Shown here piece after piece: positions 6,495 through 7,543 of a stretch of 7,543 nt of DNA (position 1 is its first letter; each line of letters opens with the position of its first letter). The DNA lies in assembly GCA_943324725.2 (NCBI GenBank), contig CALPMR020000145.1, forward strand, positions 1 to 7,543, in the 5' to 3' direction. Position numbers and translations under genes: made by a program. The notes under the pieces are model-generated. The model was not told the DNA's origin, did not search any database, and saw only the letters and a list, made by a program, of their open reading frames with translations. Source of the DNA: Bordetella parapertussis. GTDB lineage: Bacteria > Cyanobacteriota > Cyanobacteriia > PCC-6307 > Cyanobiaceae.

Positions 6495-7058
6495 CTACTT
6501 GTGCACGATCAGCTCGATGCGGATCTCCTCGATCAGGTTGTTGTAGATCTCGGCGAAATCTTCGAGGCGATCACCCGGGGCGAGCAAGCCCTTGGCCTCC
6601 AGCAGCTGGCGGGTGTGGGCATCGGCCACATACTGCACCGAGGCCAGCGCAAAATCCACGTTCAGGATGTGGGCCCAGGGGGTCATCGGCGAGGACACCG
6701 CCGCCGCCTGATCACACTCGGCCCGCGAGAACATCGACAGCGTCTGCGGCGTGATCCGGCGCACATGGCTGGGATCGGTGCGGAAGTGCAGGTGCAGCGG
6801 GTGAGGCACGTTGATGCGGATCAGGGCGCCGTCGGCGCAGACCCGGTACAGCTCCGTCATCACCGCCAGGAAGGTGTCGGTGCTGGCCCCGAGGTGCTCG
6901 AGCACATGGTTGAGCAGCACCTCCTCGGCACCGCCGCTGGGCAGATCCCAGGGGGTGCGCTCCAGATCGATCACCCGGTCGGGCGCAAAGCTGGCCACCG
7001 AATCGATGTTCAGATAGCCGGCGATCGGCCGCGGCCCGCAGCCCAGATTCAGCTTCAT
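6495..7058 (-). CDS. Class I SAM-dependent methyltransferase, substrate unknown
   Basis: The protein has 187 residues from the ATG at 7058, chosen because MKLNLGCGPRPIAGYLNID begins with SAM motif I, as in this kind of small methyltransferase. A GTG at 7079 would add seven residues. Motif I is LNLGCGPRP (3-11), with the ribose-binding acidic residue at about D19. D31 and the segment LLNHVLEHL (48-56) fit the later motifs. TDPSHVRRITPQTLSMFS (94-111) resembles the region that follows in methyltransferases associated with cell-surface glycan or unknown substrates. The C-terminal part (NNLIEEIRIELIVHK) is a plausible final helix and strand. No signal peptide or membrane segment is visible; it should be cytoplasmic. 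Neighbours give no hint of substrate: purB is convergent and a small membrane-protein gene is divergent, 41 bases away. Confidence 0.85.
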   Translation of the reverse strand: MKLNLGCGPRPIAGYLNIDSVASFAPDRVIDLERTPWDLPSGGAEEVLLNHVLEHLGASTDTFLAVMTELYRVCADGALIRINVPHPLHLHFRTDPSHVRRITPQTLSMFSRAECDQAAAVSSPMTPWAHILNVDFALASVQYVADAHTRQLLEAKGLLAPGDRLEDFAEIYNNLIEEIRIELIVHK

Positions 7059-7099
7059 CGCCACAGCCACCGGAGCCACCAGGTGGGATCCTAGGGACC

Positions 7100-7282
7100 A
7101 TGCCCTGGACCCCCTACGCCGACAGCCTCGAGGCGGTGCTCAGCATCAGCGGCCTGCTGCTGATCGTCGCCCTGGTGCTCAGGCCGCCGGCGGCCGGATC
7201 AGGGCCGGACCCGGATCGGCGCCGCCCGCCCGGGCCGAACCCGCCAGCAGATCCTCGATCTCGCAGACCGGAAAGCGATTGA
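7100..7282 (+). CDS. Small single-helix membrane protein, unknown function
   Basis: The frame encodes 60 residues from the ATG at 7100, with AGGTGGG about 11 bases upstream. The N-terminal part contains one hydrophobic helix at about residues 12-28 (VLSISGLLLIVALVL), and the C-terminal half is Pro/Arg/Gly/Asp-rich and probably disordered. Every sense codon from the second to about the 31st ends in G or C, a strong coding signature in a region where no other gene is present. After that the frame runs antisense into the end of the helicase gene for 104 bases, and the bias fades. This suggests the first half is under coding constraint and the tail is set by the helicase. I do not recognise the protein. 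It is divergent from the methyltransferase gene. Confidence 0.5.
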   Translation: MPWTPYADSLEAVLSISGLLLIVALVLRPPAAGSGPDPDRRRPPGPNPPADPRSRRPESD

Positions 7283-7543
7283 TCGCCTTGAGGGCCTTGC
7301 GCGAGTTGGTGCGCAGCTGCTCGCTGATCGCCTCGCCGTAGGGCACCTGGGCCAGCAGATCGACGGTGCGGCGCAGGATCCGCACCACATCGCCCTCATC
7401 GAGGGAGGTGTTGGCGATCAGCTCGCTCCAGCTGGCTCCCTTGGCCCAGGCATGCACCAGGCCGGTGAGTTCCGGCTCCCACCACACCGGCACCACCACC
7501 GAGCGCTGCTCCTGCTGGCGTTGCAGCTCGCGTCGCAGACCCC
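7179..7543 (-). CDS. Ski2-like DExH RNA helicase, C-terminal (DSHCT) end only
   Basis: The N-terminus lies beyond the right edge; 120 residues are visible, ending at a TGA at 7181-7179. The segment WWEPELTGLVHAWAKGASW, then ANTSLDEGDVVRILRRTVDLL and QVPYGEAISEQLR, is typical of the helical DSHCT domain at the C-terminus of Ski2/Mtr4-type helicases, including the cyanobacterial versions. These ATP-driven helicases unwind structured RNA; the cyanobacterial target is not well defined. The helicase core motifs are outside the window. The last ~20 residues (SARAGGADPGPALIRPPAA) are low-complexity and lie antisense to the small membrane-protein gene, so the two genes overlap tail to tail by about 104 bases. 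Confidence 0.88.
   Translation of the reverse strand, partial: GLRRELQRQQEQRSVVVPVWWEPELTGLVHAWAKGASWSELIANTSLDEGDVVRILRRTVDLLAQVPYGEAISEQLRTNSRKALKAINRFPVCEIEDLLAGSARAGGADPGPALIRPPAA

Overview
The window looks like chromosomal DNA from a high-GC picocyanobacterium of the Cyanobium/Synechococcus type. The clues are: a ccdA-ccsB (System II) cytochrome c maturation pair; a 112-residue PII protein of cyanobacterial type; a short QueF; four copies of the cyanobacterial HIP1 octamer GCGATCGC; a consensus NtcA-type site upstream of glnB; and a strong preference for G or C at third codon positions. The species call is inferred from protein families and composition, not from a database search.

Layout, left to right. 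At 1-2056 (+) lie the 3' part of ccdA and all of ccsB, joined by an ATGA stop/start overlap. They meet queF (2121-2540, -) across a 64-base convergent gap that holds a compact hairpin. A 538-base region (2541-3078) separates queF from the divergent glnB (3079-3417, +). It contains a near-ideal NtcA-type palindrome and a degenerate 16-base tandem repeat. A 180-base gap separates glnB from convergent tlyA (3598-4644, -), with a long hairpin spanning the tlyA stop codon. Divergent from tlyA are a small unrecognised gene (4786-5073, +) and purB (5175-6470, +). Then come a class I methyltransferase (6495-7058, -), a small one-helix membrane protein (7100-7282, +), and the C-terminal end of a Ski2-like DExH helicase (7179 to the window end, -) that overlaps it antisense.

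Most genes are housekeeping: CcdA and CcsB carry reductant and haem across the thylakoid/plasma membrane for c-type cytochromes, QueF makes the queuosine precursor preQ1, PII senses nitrogen/carbon/energy status, TlyA methylates rRNA, and PurB works in purine synthesis. They are not one pathway, and the strand switches repeatedly. I see no mobile element with a transposase, CRISPR array, tRNA, rRNA or defence island.

The least ordinary signals are small-scale. CcsB and TlyA each carry an Ala-rich low-complexity segment containing perfect inverted repeats, including an exact 30-base palindrome in ccsB. The others are the NtcA-like operator shared by queF and glnB with an implied long glnB leader, and two small genes of unknown function. 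I found no convincing new multi-gene system.
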